Numbered from the stretch's first letter, positions 1-5,650 are shown. The stretch: DNA of 6,239 nucleotides from Sulfolobus sp. UBA167 (GCA_002495845.1 DAHF01000032.1:412-6650); one strand, 5' to 3'. The notes: generated from the sequence alone by a model not told the origin. Translations and numbers: made by a program.

Positions 1-36
1 GAGAAATCATGCGTCACAATAGGAGGAAGAAATGTG

Positions 37-312
37 ATGGACGGAGAGGAGGTTGAGAGCTGTGAGAAAGTGATGAAGACTTTCATACCTAGGCTCGACG
101 ACCTTATAAACAATTTCTCTTCTTATGATGATGAAAAGAACCTCGAGTACATAGTGAGGAACTTAGGCGGGAGAGACCTCGAGTACGTGTTCTACATACA
201 CGAGGAAGACATGGTGATACCTTTCGTTAAGGACAACGGGGAGCTGAATTCCCTTTCCTATAGAATTATAAGGGAATATGAAAGGAAGGTGGAGGCTAGT
301 GCGAATAAGTGA
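37..312 (+). CDS. Small acidic hypothetical protein, function unknown
   Basis: About 91 residues, acidic in its first half and without membrane segments, signal peptide or a motif I recognise. It has an early Cys (SCEKV) and a central Tyr/Asp/Glu-rich part (LEYVFYIHEED), and ends in a charged helix-like tail. I chose ATG 37 because a strong ribosome binding site, AGGAGGA at 21-27, lies 9 nt upstream; GTG 34, 6 nt from that site, is equally possible. A different frame ends with TAG at 20-22, overlapping the ribosome site, so this could be the downstream gene of an operon that begins outside the window. The reading frame is however open back to position 1, so I cannot exclude that this is the C-terminal end of a longer protein. 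No function is proposed. Confidence 0.65.
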   Translation: MDGEEVESCEKVMKTFIPRLDDLINNFSSYDDEKNLEYIVRNLGGRDLEYVFYIHEEDMVIPFVKDNGELNSLSYRIIREYERKVEASANK

Positions 313-368
313 ATCCTATGAGCAGTGCGCTACAACCTACTGCCATAGTTCAATAGGACACGGAAAAG

Positions 369-383
369 TCTCTAGAACAGAGA
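369..383. promoter_or_regulatory. Inverted repeat TCTCT-N5-AGAGA, candidate operator
   Basis: Perfect 5-bp arms (369-373 and 379-383) are separated by five bases. It sits 4 bp upstream of the TATA-like box of the small ribbon-helix-helix gene. Such regulators commonly bind short inverted repeats in their own promoters, so autoregulation is plausible. The arms are short enough to occur by chance, so this is an inference from position. Confidence 0.3.
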
Positions 384-387
384 TGAA

Positions 388-395
388 CTTTTTAG
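388..395 (+). promoter_or_regulatory. TATA-like box for the small ribbon-helix-helix gene
   Basis: CTTTTTAG is centred about 25-26 bp upstream of GTG 417. That is the spacing expected in Sulfolobales when transcription starts at the start codon itself (leaderless). There is no clear ribosome binding site before that GTG, which fits. The box departs from the consensus at its 3' end. Confidence 0.4.
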
Positions 396-416
396 TGGCT
401 CATCAGAAAAGAAGAT

Positions 417-545
417 GTGAAGGAAATCTCTGTAGAGTTGGAAGACGAAATAGCTGAAGCAATAGAAAATCTAGAGAGTGCTGGCATTAAGAAGGACGAG
501 GTCTTTAACCTCGCGATATTGAAGTTGCTCATGACTTACGGCTGA
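417..545 (+). CDS. Small ribbon-helix-helix (CopG/Arc-like) regulator
   Basis: A 42-residue protein starting MKEISVELEDEIAEAIENL. It has the layout of a ribbon-helix-helix DNA-binding monomer: a short beta strand (about residues 2-7, alternating KEISVEL), an amphipathic helix (8-21), a turn AGIKKDE (22-28) and a second helix (about 26-40, VFNLAILKLL). In the family two copies pair their strands, insert them in the DNA major groove and usually repress their own promoter. GTG 417 is the only start available after the in-frame TAG at 393-395, and a TATA-like box lies at leaderless distance. The last 10 bp overlap the end of the convergent DUF3211 gene. The fold assignment rests on pattern only; targets are unknown, although an inverted repeat just upstream is a candidate. 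Confidence 0.6.
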   Translation: MKEISVELEDEIAEAIENLESAGIKKDEVFNLAILKLLMTYG

Positions 546-937
546 ACTTCTATGCCTTGTAACCTCATCAGGGCATGCTTAGTCCCTTCCTTGAAGTGTT
601 CTACGTTCTTTTTCTCCATCATTTTGAACATCCAGTTGAATTTAATATCCCAAGTTGAGACTATCTTGTCCCCCTGGACTAGGGTCTCTTGATAACCCGT
701 GAATGGTCCTTCAAGGTATTCCATTCTTATCCCGTCTTCTAGCCTGGTTATCCTAACCTTTCCCGAAGCAGGGAACGCGAACCTGATCTTTGCATGGGCT
801 ACTTTTCCATCATCTGAAATGACATGCAGTTCCCTGGTTCCCTTCCAATATGTCGGGATCGATTTGACGTCCTTCAACTTGTTCAAAACCTCATCCTTGC
901 CGCACTTCAATTCATACTCAACTTGAAACCTTGCCAT
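536..937 (-). CDS. DUF3211-type SRPBCC (helix-grip) ligand-binding protein
   Basis: A soluble 133-residue protein, full length for its family. The pattern is that of the SRPBCC/START-like helix-grip fold: an N-terminal strand MARFQVEYEL, a short helix GKDEVLNKLKDV (13-24), the segment IPTYWKGTREL (27-37), several antiparallel strands (residues 37-100, including AKIRFAF, KVRITRL, GIRMEYL and STWDIKF) and a long C-terminal helix (about 103-128). I recognise it as similar to DUF3211 proteins of Sulfolobales, which are thought to hold a hydrophobic ligand in the cavity. No catalytic residues are evident and the ligand is unknown. It overlaps the end of the cyclo-ligase gene by 20 bp. ATG 937 has no ribosome binding site, but a TATTTAAA box lies 27 bp upstream, so it is probably transcribed leaderless from inside that gene as well as by read-through. 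Confidence 0.8.
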   Translation of the reverse strand: MARFQVEYELKCGKDEVLNKLKDVKSIPTYWKGTRELHVISDDGKVAHAKIRFAFPASGKVRITRLEDGIRMEYLEGPFTGYQETLVQGDKIVSTWDIKFNWMFKMMEKKNVEHFKEGTKHALMRLQGIEVQP

Positions 938-1652
938 GGAAGTAATTGGGATGATAACGCTTTAAATATTCCTTAAGGAATGGTGTCTCCTCAACCTTCT
1001 CCGGTTTGAGGTATTCTAGAAGCAAACCTTCAGGCTTTTTGGTTTTTGTGACAGCTAAAGTTCTCTCTGGGGTTGCTATAACGTCTAATGTGAGGTCGAA
1101 AGGCTCCCTCGGTATCTTGTCCACTATCTGGACTTCATGAACTGTAGTTACCACTGGAGTCCTTTCGTCAACTTTCCTGAGCTCCCTGAGGATGGCGTAC
1201 TCTAGCTCACTGTAGCCTTCACCTTTTCCAATTCTGTCTCCGTTTATGGTGACAGCTACTGAACCAACTACTATCAAGTCTACCTTGTCTATGTTCTCTA
1301 TCTTAACCCTCTCGCCATGTGAGGCAATCGCCTTTATGGTGGAGTTCCTGGGGTCTGTTTCCTTGCCGTCCAAGAGGTAAAACTCTCCCTTGAGCCTAGG
1401 TGTGGGAACAAGGAGCTTCTTCTTTGCACGGAGGACAAGCTCCCTTACCTTGGTTTGGGGAGAGTCTGGGTTCACCTTAACCAACGAGGAATTCTTGAAG
1501 ACCTCTAGCGTGGAGAGCCTCTCCGCTGCCTTATAGGAACCCTTGAAGTTTGGAATCCTACCGTAGACCGGTCTAGGGAACGACGCTAAGTTGTTCTCCT
1601 CCAATGTCTTCCATACCTTTTCCCTTATCCTTTGCTTTTCCTCTTTTTCCAC
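918..1652 (-). CDS. 5-formyltetrahydrofolate cyclo-ligase family protein
   Basis: About 244 residues. The 5-formyltetrahydrofolate cyclo-ligase family (also seen in eukaryotic MTHFSD) is recognised by a basic N-terminal helix (KEEKQRIREKVWKTLEE), a VDLIVVGSVAV strand near residue 125, the glycine-rich nucleotide/folate loop GKGEGYSELEYA near 142-153 and the C-terminal VVTTVHEVQIVD ... DVIATPERT segment. The classic enzyme uses ATP to convert 5-formyl-THF to 5,10-methenyl-THF. Sulfolobales use modified pterin cofactors, so the exact substrate is uncertain, and archaeal members differ from the bacterial enzyme. I prefer GTG 1652 because a TATA box is centred 26 bp upstream (leaderless); TTG 1658 would add two residues. 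A promoter for the next gene lies inside its 3' end. Confidence 0.82.
   Translation of the reverse strand: MEKEEKQRIREKVWKTLEENNLASFPRPVYGRIPNFKGSYKAAERLSTLEVFKNSSLVKVNPDSPQTKVRELVLRAKKKLLVPTPRLKGEFYLLDGKETDPRNSTIKAIASHGERVKIENIDKVDLIVVGSVAVTINGDRIGKGEGYSELEYAILRELRKVDERTPVVTTVHEVQIVDKIPREPFDLTLDVIATPERTLAVTKTKKPEGLLLEYLKPEKVEETPFLKEYLKRYHPNYFHGKVSS
961..968 (-). promoter_or_regulatory. Internal TATA box for the DUF3211 gene
   Basis: Read on the minus strand this is TATTTAAA, preceded by a purine-rich AAGGAA stretch suited to the TFB recognition element. It lies inside the cyclo-ligase coding region and is centred about 27 bp upstream of the DUF3211 ATG, the exact geometry of a leaderless archaeal promoter. 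It would let the small gene be expressed independently of the upstream gene. Confidence 0.55.
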
Positions 1653-1674
1653 CTGCAAAACCTATGCTTTCTCG

Positions 1675-1682
1675 TTAATTTA
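1675..1682 (-). promoter_or_regulatory. TATA box for the cyclo-ligase gene
   Basis: TAAATTAA on the minus strand, preceded by AAAAAAGG as a possible TFB recognition element. Its centre is about 26 bp from GTG 1652 and 20 bp from TTG 1658, which is why GTG 1652 is the preferred start. It forms the left half of the divergent promoter region. Confidence 0.5.
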
Positions 1683-1927
1683 CCTTTTTTCTTGTCTGAA
1701 GATAAGATCAGAATATCCGGCATTTCTTCATGATGTTTAAGTTAATCCCTTTGCAATGGGTTTCAAAGTCAGCTTGGGAGTCCTACTTGAGATATAAGCA
1801 TCTTCTCTTTTTGTTACTGTAAGGAGTATGTCCAGAACTCTAAGGTCTCGTAGTCCTCCTAACCTTGAATGCCGAATAGCCCTGACTTGGGGTGCTAAAC
1901 AAAGGAAGGGGAGCGATAAGCTAGTCA
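1683..1927. other. Divergent intergenic region, no confident gene
   Basis: This is the core of the 355-bp gap between the leftward cyclo-ligase gene and the rightward transporter operon. I see no tRNA, no insertion-sequence ends and no tandem repeats. Two small plus-strand frames exist: 30 codons (1730-1822) and 56 codons (1828-1998). The second ATG follows AAGGAG, which overlaps the first frame's stop codon, but the spacing is only 1 nt. Neither product resembles a family I know, and the second runs through the transporter promoter, so they are not called as genes. Confidence 0.5.
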
Positions 1928-1965
1928 GAGCTTTTTATTTCCCTTTTTTGAAAAATGAGAAGCTC
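1928..1965. repeat. Imperfect inverted repeat upstream of the transporter promoter
   Basis: The left arm GAGCTTTTTATTT (1928-1940) pairs with the right arm AAATGAGAAGCTC (1953-1965) at 11 of 13 positions; the other two are G-T, so an RNA copy would pair throughout. The loop is 12 bases and contains a T-run. It ends 13 bp before the TATA box of the permease operon, a position where an archaeal activator could bind. It could alternatively end a transcript coming from the left. Its function is not known. Confidence 0.4.
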
Positions 1966-1978
1966 AAGCACGGAAAGA

Positions 1979-1986
1979 CTTATACA
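1979..1986 (+). promoter_or_regulatory. TATA box of the transporter operon
   Basis: CTTATACA, preceded by GGAAAGA as a possible TFB recognition element, is centred about 31 bp upstream of the permease ATG at 2014. Transcription should start around 2009, giving a leader of only a few bases. No ribosome binding site precedes that ATG, while downstream genes of the operon carry GGTGA sites. This is the usual Sulfolobales contrast between leaderless first genes and internal genes. Confidence 0.6.
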
Positions 1987-2013
1987 TTTCCCATTTAATT
2001 TCTCTCAAAGCAA

Positions 2014-3258
2014 ATGAACCCTTACATTTTGGCGGCCATAAGCTTGGCCTTCCTCTTCTCAGGCATTCTTTTTTCTTACGTTTCAGTCATCTCCGAGCCA
2101 TATAAGGACGTAAATTACGGATACGGTAACTGCGCTTTGCCCCCTTCAGATTGGCAGTACAGATATTGGTCTGTTCTAGCCCACGGTCTTCCTCACCCGG
2201 TGCTCTTCGTAGACGGGGAGAGGGAGAACCCTTCTCAGATAGCGCCGGTTAAGCTGAACTCGACATCTTTCTATGTTTATTCCATTGAAGGATACGTACA
2301 GCCCTACGCTTATCTTTCCGTTTACGCGATGTTCTCTGTCTTCTTCGGGACGCTCTTGGGACTTAAGACATTGCTTTACCTAGCCCAGTATAAGGCTATA
2401 GGGGACTTGGCTGAGAGCAAGAGCCCCAGCGGTTCCCTGTCGCTTTACGTAGTTAAGAGGATAACCAACTTAGTCCTAGTGATAGTTATCACGGTTTCCG
2501 TCATCCTCGTCCTGGAAGTCCTTCATGGGGATAACGTGCTTAATTCCCTCTTTAGGATGTTTACTTTCAACGGAGGAATAAGCTCACACTACTCGGTTAG
2601 CGTTGATACCCTACTGCTGACCTCTTTAGGGTACACCTCCCTGCTTTTGGGAATCTCGATGCCTTTCTCCGTCTTCGCAGGGAGCGCAATAGCAATGAGA
2701 AACTTGTCCACACCTTCTACTCTTTTTAGAGAATGGAAATACGTGGGAAGCTCCCTCGCATCTTGGGTCATAGGTCTATCTCTGATATATGCGTTCCATT
2801 ACGGCATACCCCTCTTTCCGAGCGGAGGTGTAGGGTCTCCCTTGTTCATGTACCTTGTGCTCCCCGTGACTTCATTGGTCATCCCAACTATAGGGATAAC
2901 TGCAAACAGGATGTATGATGTCGTATCGAAGTTTAGGTCCACCGAGAACGTAAAACATGAAATTAAAGGGCTTTCATCGGAGATCCTGCTCTACCGCCAC
3001 GTCTTCGGAAGGATAGGAGTCGTCCTACTGAATTCCATTTCATCCATTTTCTCAGAATTCCTACTCTCAGACTTCTTCACGGAAGTCACCTTTGCGGTTC
3101 CTGGAATAGGGTTCCTGAGCTGGGAAGCAGTAGTTCACGGAGATTACCTAGTCTTAGAGGGCATCTTCCTGCTATACACTGTTATAATAGCGGTGTCGAA
3201 CTTGATATCGGACCTAGTTTACGGCCTTTTCGACCCCAGGGTGAGGGTGAGAAGATGA
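2014..3258 (+). CDS. DppB-like ABC permease with extra N-terminal domain
   Basis: A 414-residue membrane protein. Residues about 145-414 follow the DppB/OppB permease plan: YVVKRITNLVLVIVITV as the first core helix, hydrophobic segments near 198-228, 243-263 and 277-296, a cytoplasmic coupling segment IKGLSSEILLYRHV (317-330) and the family-typical C-terminus VPGIGFL...DLVYGLFDPRVR. In the family, the coupling segment contacts the ATPase subunits. The N-terminal 126 residues are additional: a helix at 5-26, a Tyr/Pro-rich predicted extracellular loop of about 75 residues with one NST sequon, and a second helix at 102-124. The usual external segment after the first core helix is short. First gene of a four-gene operon; it overlaps the next gene by 4 bp (ATGA). 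The transported substrate cannot be read from the sequence, and no binding-protein gene is adjacent. Confidence 0.85.
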   Translation: MNPYILAAISLAFLFSGILFSYVSVISEPYKDVNYGYGNCALPPSDWQYRYWSVLAHGLPHPVLFVDGERENPSQIAPVKLNSTSFYVYSIEGYVQPYAYLSVYAMFSVFFGTLLGLKTLLYLAQYKAIGDLAESKSPSGSLSLYVVKRITNLVLVIVITVSVILVLEVLHGDNVLNSLFRMFTFNGGISSHYSVSVDTLLLTSLGYTSLLLGISMPFSVFAGSAIAMRNLSTPSTLFREWKYVGSSLASWVIGLSLIYAFHYGIPLFPSGGVGSPLFMYLVLPVTSLVIPTIGITANRMYDVVSKFRSTENVKHEIKGLSSEILLYRHVFGRIGVVLLNSISSIFSEFLLSDFFTEVTFAVPGIGFLSWEAVVHGDYLVLEGIFLLYTVIIAVSNLISDLVYGLFDPRVRVRR

Positions 3259-4028
3259 ATCTGACTTTCAAGGCAGGCGCTACCATCACTTCGGTCTCGC
3301 TCGCCTTATCTTTCCTTTTCTCGATAGTGGAGTTGCCTCCAGGATCACCGCTCTCGCCCCCTTCAATGGCTTACCCCTTGGGGACATACATAAACGGTGA
3401 CAACATGATAAATGAGAACGCCCTCGCTTTGCTCAATACTCTGATAGTGGCGATAGCAGTAGGCTTGATCGAGGTAATTATCGGTCTTCCCTACGGTATG
3501 TTGGTAGGATTAATGAAGGGAAAGGTTAAGCATATGCTAGTGAGGATACCTGACGCAATAACTATAATTCCCCGCGGTCCACTCGCCCTATCTCTAGCCC
3601 TTTTCTTCGGTAGTCCCCGCGGATATGTGTTAGCTACGCCAATAATATTCTCTATTTTGATAATTTCTTTCACGGGCTGGGGTAACTTGGCTAGGCAGAT
3701 AGGAGAGATAGTGACTCCATCTACCTATTCTTTTCCTCAATTCTATGAGACTTTCACGGAGAAGTTTAGGATGTCATTAGCGAAGATCAGGAAGACTACC
3801 TTGATAAGCTTCCTGAACGGGATGGTCGACGGAGCCAGCGTGTACACCTTGATGGGCGTTCTAGGAGTCGGAGACCCTAACTTCCCTACATTGACCACGA
3901 TATTGGTCACGGGTAGGCTGAACGGGATACTTTACGCTTGGTGGATATTCTTAATACCTTCATTTTTCAGAGCGATATTCCTTATAGGCCTATACATGAT
4001 GGTGAGTGGTGCTCAGAGAAATGATTGA
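3255..4028 (+). CDS. DppC-like ABC permease, divergent
   Basis: A 257-residue membrane protein with one N-terminal helix, then the DppC/OppC marker PLGT-x-INGDN at 41-50 (family PLGTD..GRD) and helices at about 58-86, 108-120, 127-141, 190-205 and 227-250. GWGNLARQIG (141-150) and LMGVLGVGDPNFPT (199-212) match the family's W..YARLVR and LGLGVPPP segments. The cytoplasmic coupling loop between them (about 151-190) has lost the usual alanine-rich A.A.G pattern with the HILPN end; it reads FRMSLAKIRKTTLISFLNG instead. The start is fixed by a 4-bp ATGA overlap with the upstream stop and by GGTGA at 3246-3250, 4 nt before ATG. It should form the second half of the membrane channel with the preceding permease. 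It is somewhat shorter than typical DppC proteins of about 290-300 residues. Confidence 0.82.
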   Translation: MNLTFKAGATITSVSLALSFLFSIVELPPGSPLSPPSMAYPLGTYINGDNMINENALALLNTLIVAIAVGLIEVIIGLPYGMLVGLMKGKVKHMLVRIPDAITIIPRGPLALSLALFFGSPRGYVLATPIIFSILIISFTGWGNLARQIGEIVTPSTYSFPQFYETFTEKFRMSLAKIRKTTLISFLNGMVDGASVYTLMGVLGVGDPNFPTLTTILVTGRLNGILYAWWIFLIPSFFRAIFLIGLYMMVSGAQRND

Positions 4029-4869
4029 ATACGACTGTTTAACCGTAAAGGAAAAGTTGGAGTGCTTCTCTTTGAGGCAGACCGTAGGTAACGTGGGGAT
4101 CCTAGGAGAGGAGAACAGCAACAAGGAATACTTAGCCAAGGCCTCCATGAGGTTGATCAGCTCGACTGGGCACTTCTACATCAACGGGGAGGACGTGTTG
4201 TCGGTTTCCCCCGAGGAGTTCAAGGACTACTTGTGGGTTAAGCTGAGCGAGATTCCCTCAGATCCATATCTTCTCTTTAGCGAGCTTTACGACATAAAGT
4301 CCCACTTCGTGGAGATAGTAATATCACACGGCATCGGGGACAAGCACTACGCGGAGGAATTAGCCTTAGAGTACGTGAAGTTGTTGGGTCTAGAGACTTC
4401 TATCTTAGACAAGTACACTTTTCAGCTTAACCCAATCGATGCCAAGAAGGTGGAAATAGCGCTGGCTAGCTTCTTGAACCCAGAGGTCATATTCGTAGAA
4501 GACATTGGATCCGGTCTGAACGATGTGCAGGTGAACGTAATACTTAATTCCCTCCTAGACATGGAGTCTGTGACGGGCTCCTCCTTCGTGGTGTTGGACA
4601 ACGACCCAGCGGTGATATCGAGGCTCGCCGACTATGTGGTAGTGATGTACAAGGGAGAGACAATTGAGGAAGGTGAAGACGTACTATCCTTTCCCCTGCA
4701 TCCTTACACTCAAGCATACTTAGGTGGTTATCTGAGGCCCTCCGTGGCTGGAAGGGGATGCAAGTTCAGTATGTCTTGTCCATTCTCGTCCTCCAAGTGT
4801 AAGGAGGAGAGGCCTAAAGGGACTAATGTAGGTAGCTCTTTTGTAAGGTGTAACCTCTATCCATGGTGA
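4009..4869 (+). CDS. DppD-like ABC ATP-binding subunit with degenerate ATPase motifs
   Basis: About 286 residues, shorter than the usual 320-330. The layout is that of a DppD/OppD subunit: C-terminal HPYTQAYL and the cysteine domain GCKFSMSCP with Cys at 251, 257, 264 and 281, which matches the Fe-S-binding or structural tail of this subfamily. The catalytic core is altered throughout. Walker A reads GEENSNKE (33-40) for GESGSGKS, keeping only the first Gly and Lys. The Q-loop has Glu 81. The signature is LNPID (140-144) for LSGGQ. Walker B ends ED (164-165) for DE, the D-loop is SGLN, and Asn 198 replaces the switch His. ATP hydrolysis is therefore unlikely; weak binding cannot be excluded. 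GTG 4009 follows GGTGA (4001-4005) by 3 nt, similar to its operon neighbours; GTG 4006 or ATG 4021 are alternatives. The frame overlaps the DppC-like gene. Confidence 0.85.
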   Translation: MLREMIEYDCLTVKEKLECFSLRQTVGNVGILGEENSNKEYLAKASMRLISSTGHFYINGEDVLSVSPEEFKDYLWVKLSEIPSDPYLLFSELYDIKSHFVEIVISHGIGDKHYAEELALEYVKLLGLETSILDKYTFQLNPIDAKKVEIALASFLNPEVIFVEDIGSGLNDVQVNVILNSLLDMESVTGSSFVVLDNDPAVISRLADYVVVMYKGETIEEGEDVLSFPLHPYTQAYLGGYLRPSVAGRGCKFSMSCPFSSSKCKEERPKGTNVGSSFVRCNLYPW

Positions 4870-4873
4870 GACC

Positions 4874-5650
4874 TTGATATTCTACGGGCAACTGAAGCTT
4901 AACGGGATCTCGTGTTTCCTGGGAGAGGATAACGAGGGAATAGCCACGTCCGAAGTAAAGGTCACGGACCAGTACGGTAACGAGATCCCAAGGGCAATGA
5001 TAAGGTACATCCCTTCGAACGTGAAAGAAAGGCCACCTACTACGGTAGAGGAGTTCCTCAAGAGGATAGCCACGAGGGTAGGCGGGAACTCGGACCAGAT
5101 CTATAAGGCGATCTTGGTGTCCGGTGCCGATCCGTCTAGAAAGCTGACTCAGGCTGATGTGTCAGAATTGGCAGTATTATACGTTTCGACCCTCTTCTTG
5201 GGTGACGTCAGGCTGGCCCTTATAGGCGATCTCTTATCCAAGGTGGACGACCCGCTCAAGCTTTTCGTGATGAAGCAGGTATATAAAATCCTAAAGAAAG
5301 TGGGGTCTGATTCCCTCGTCTTCATGTCCTCTTTCAAGTACATAGGGATCTGCGATAAGATCTTCGTCGGAGCCAAAGGCGAAGTTATGGAAGAAAGCGA
5401 GGGTAGCAAGGAGTTTTACCATCCTTACAGCAAGGTGCTGATGGACTCCGTCATTGGTATAGGAAAGAGAGGAGAGAGGGCTAGCGTTAGATACCCAGTT
5501 ACTTTCTCAGAGGTCGGTTGTGCGTTTCACGACTCGTGTGAGCTCTCCAAGACGGATAGGAGGTTGAGGAGGAAATGCATTCTGGAGAGACCAAAGACAT
5601 TCAGGGTAGGCGAGAACAGAGTCAAGTGCTGGTATTTTGAGGGTAAGTAG
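4874..5650 (+). CDS. DppF-like ABC subunit, strongly degenerate pseudo-ATPase
   Basis: A 258-residue protein recognised as an Opp/Dpp-type ATP-binding subunit by position, by YHPYSKVLM near 182-190 and by the C-terminal cysteine domain GCAFHDSCE with Cys at 216, 222, 235 and 252. The nucleotide site has gone. Only about 16 residues precede the Walker A position, so the aromatic A-loop is missing. The P-loop place reads GEDNEGIA (17-24) with no Lys. The Q-loop place has Tyr 45, the signature is LTQAD (91-95), Walker B ends IGD (117-119), and Ser 153 stands for the switch His. The helical framework between these points (for instance VSELAVLYVSTLFLGDVRLALIGDLLSKVD, spelled here only to about 105-125 by position) keeps family spacing. 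Start TTG 4874 follows GGTGA (4865-4869) by 4 nt, just after the upstream stop. It overlaps the convergent HAD gene by 29 bp. Confidence 0.78.
   Translation: MIFYGQLKLNGISCFLGEDNEGIATSEVKVTDQYGNEIPRAMIRYIPSNVKERPPTTVEEFLKRIATRVGGNSDQIYKAILVSGADPSRKLTQADVSELAVLYVSTLFLGDVRLALIGDLLSKVDDPLKLFVMKQVYKILKKVGSDSLVFMSSFKYIGICDKIFVGAKGEVMEESEGSKEFYHPYSKVLMDSVIGIGKRGERASVRYPVTFSEVGCAFHDSCELSKTDRRLRRKCILERPKTFRVGENRVKCWYFEGK

Noticed and set aside
699..926. Plus-strand frame opposite the DUF3211 gene
   Set aside because: It lies entirely within a well supported gene on the other strand and its product is composition-biased with no family pattern.
1943..1955. CTTTTTTGAAAAA as an intrinsic terminator for the transporter operon's upstream neighbour
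   Set aside because: The upstream neighbour is transcribed leftward, away from this site, so a terminator here would need an unproven rightward small transcript.
1659..2013. tRNA or structured RNA gene in the divergent gap
   Set aside because: No cloverleaf-like set of arms, no conserved T-loop sequence and no CCA-adjacent acceptor stem were found; the only clear structure is the 1928-1965 palindrome.
2589..2918. Short frames on both strands inside the DppB-like gene
   Set aside because: They lie inside the permease coding sequence, lack ribosome sites and look like by-products of membrane-protein codon bias.
4882..5409. Minus-strand frames opposite the DppF-like gene
   Set aside because: They are antisense to a coupled operon gene with recognisable family layout and have no promoter or ribosome site of their own.
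2014..5650. The whole transporter cluster as a decaying pseudogene operon
   Set aside because: All four frames are intact with no frameshift or internal stop. Ribosome sites and overlaps are preserved, and the permease C-termini and cysteine tails remain, so general decay does not fit.
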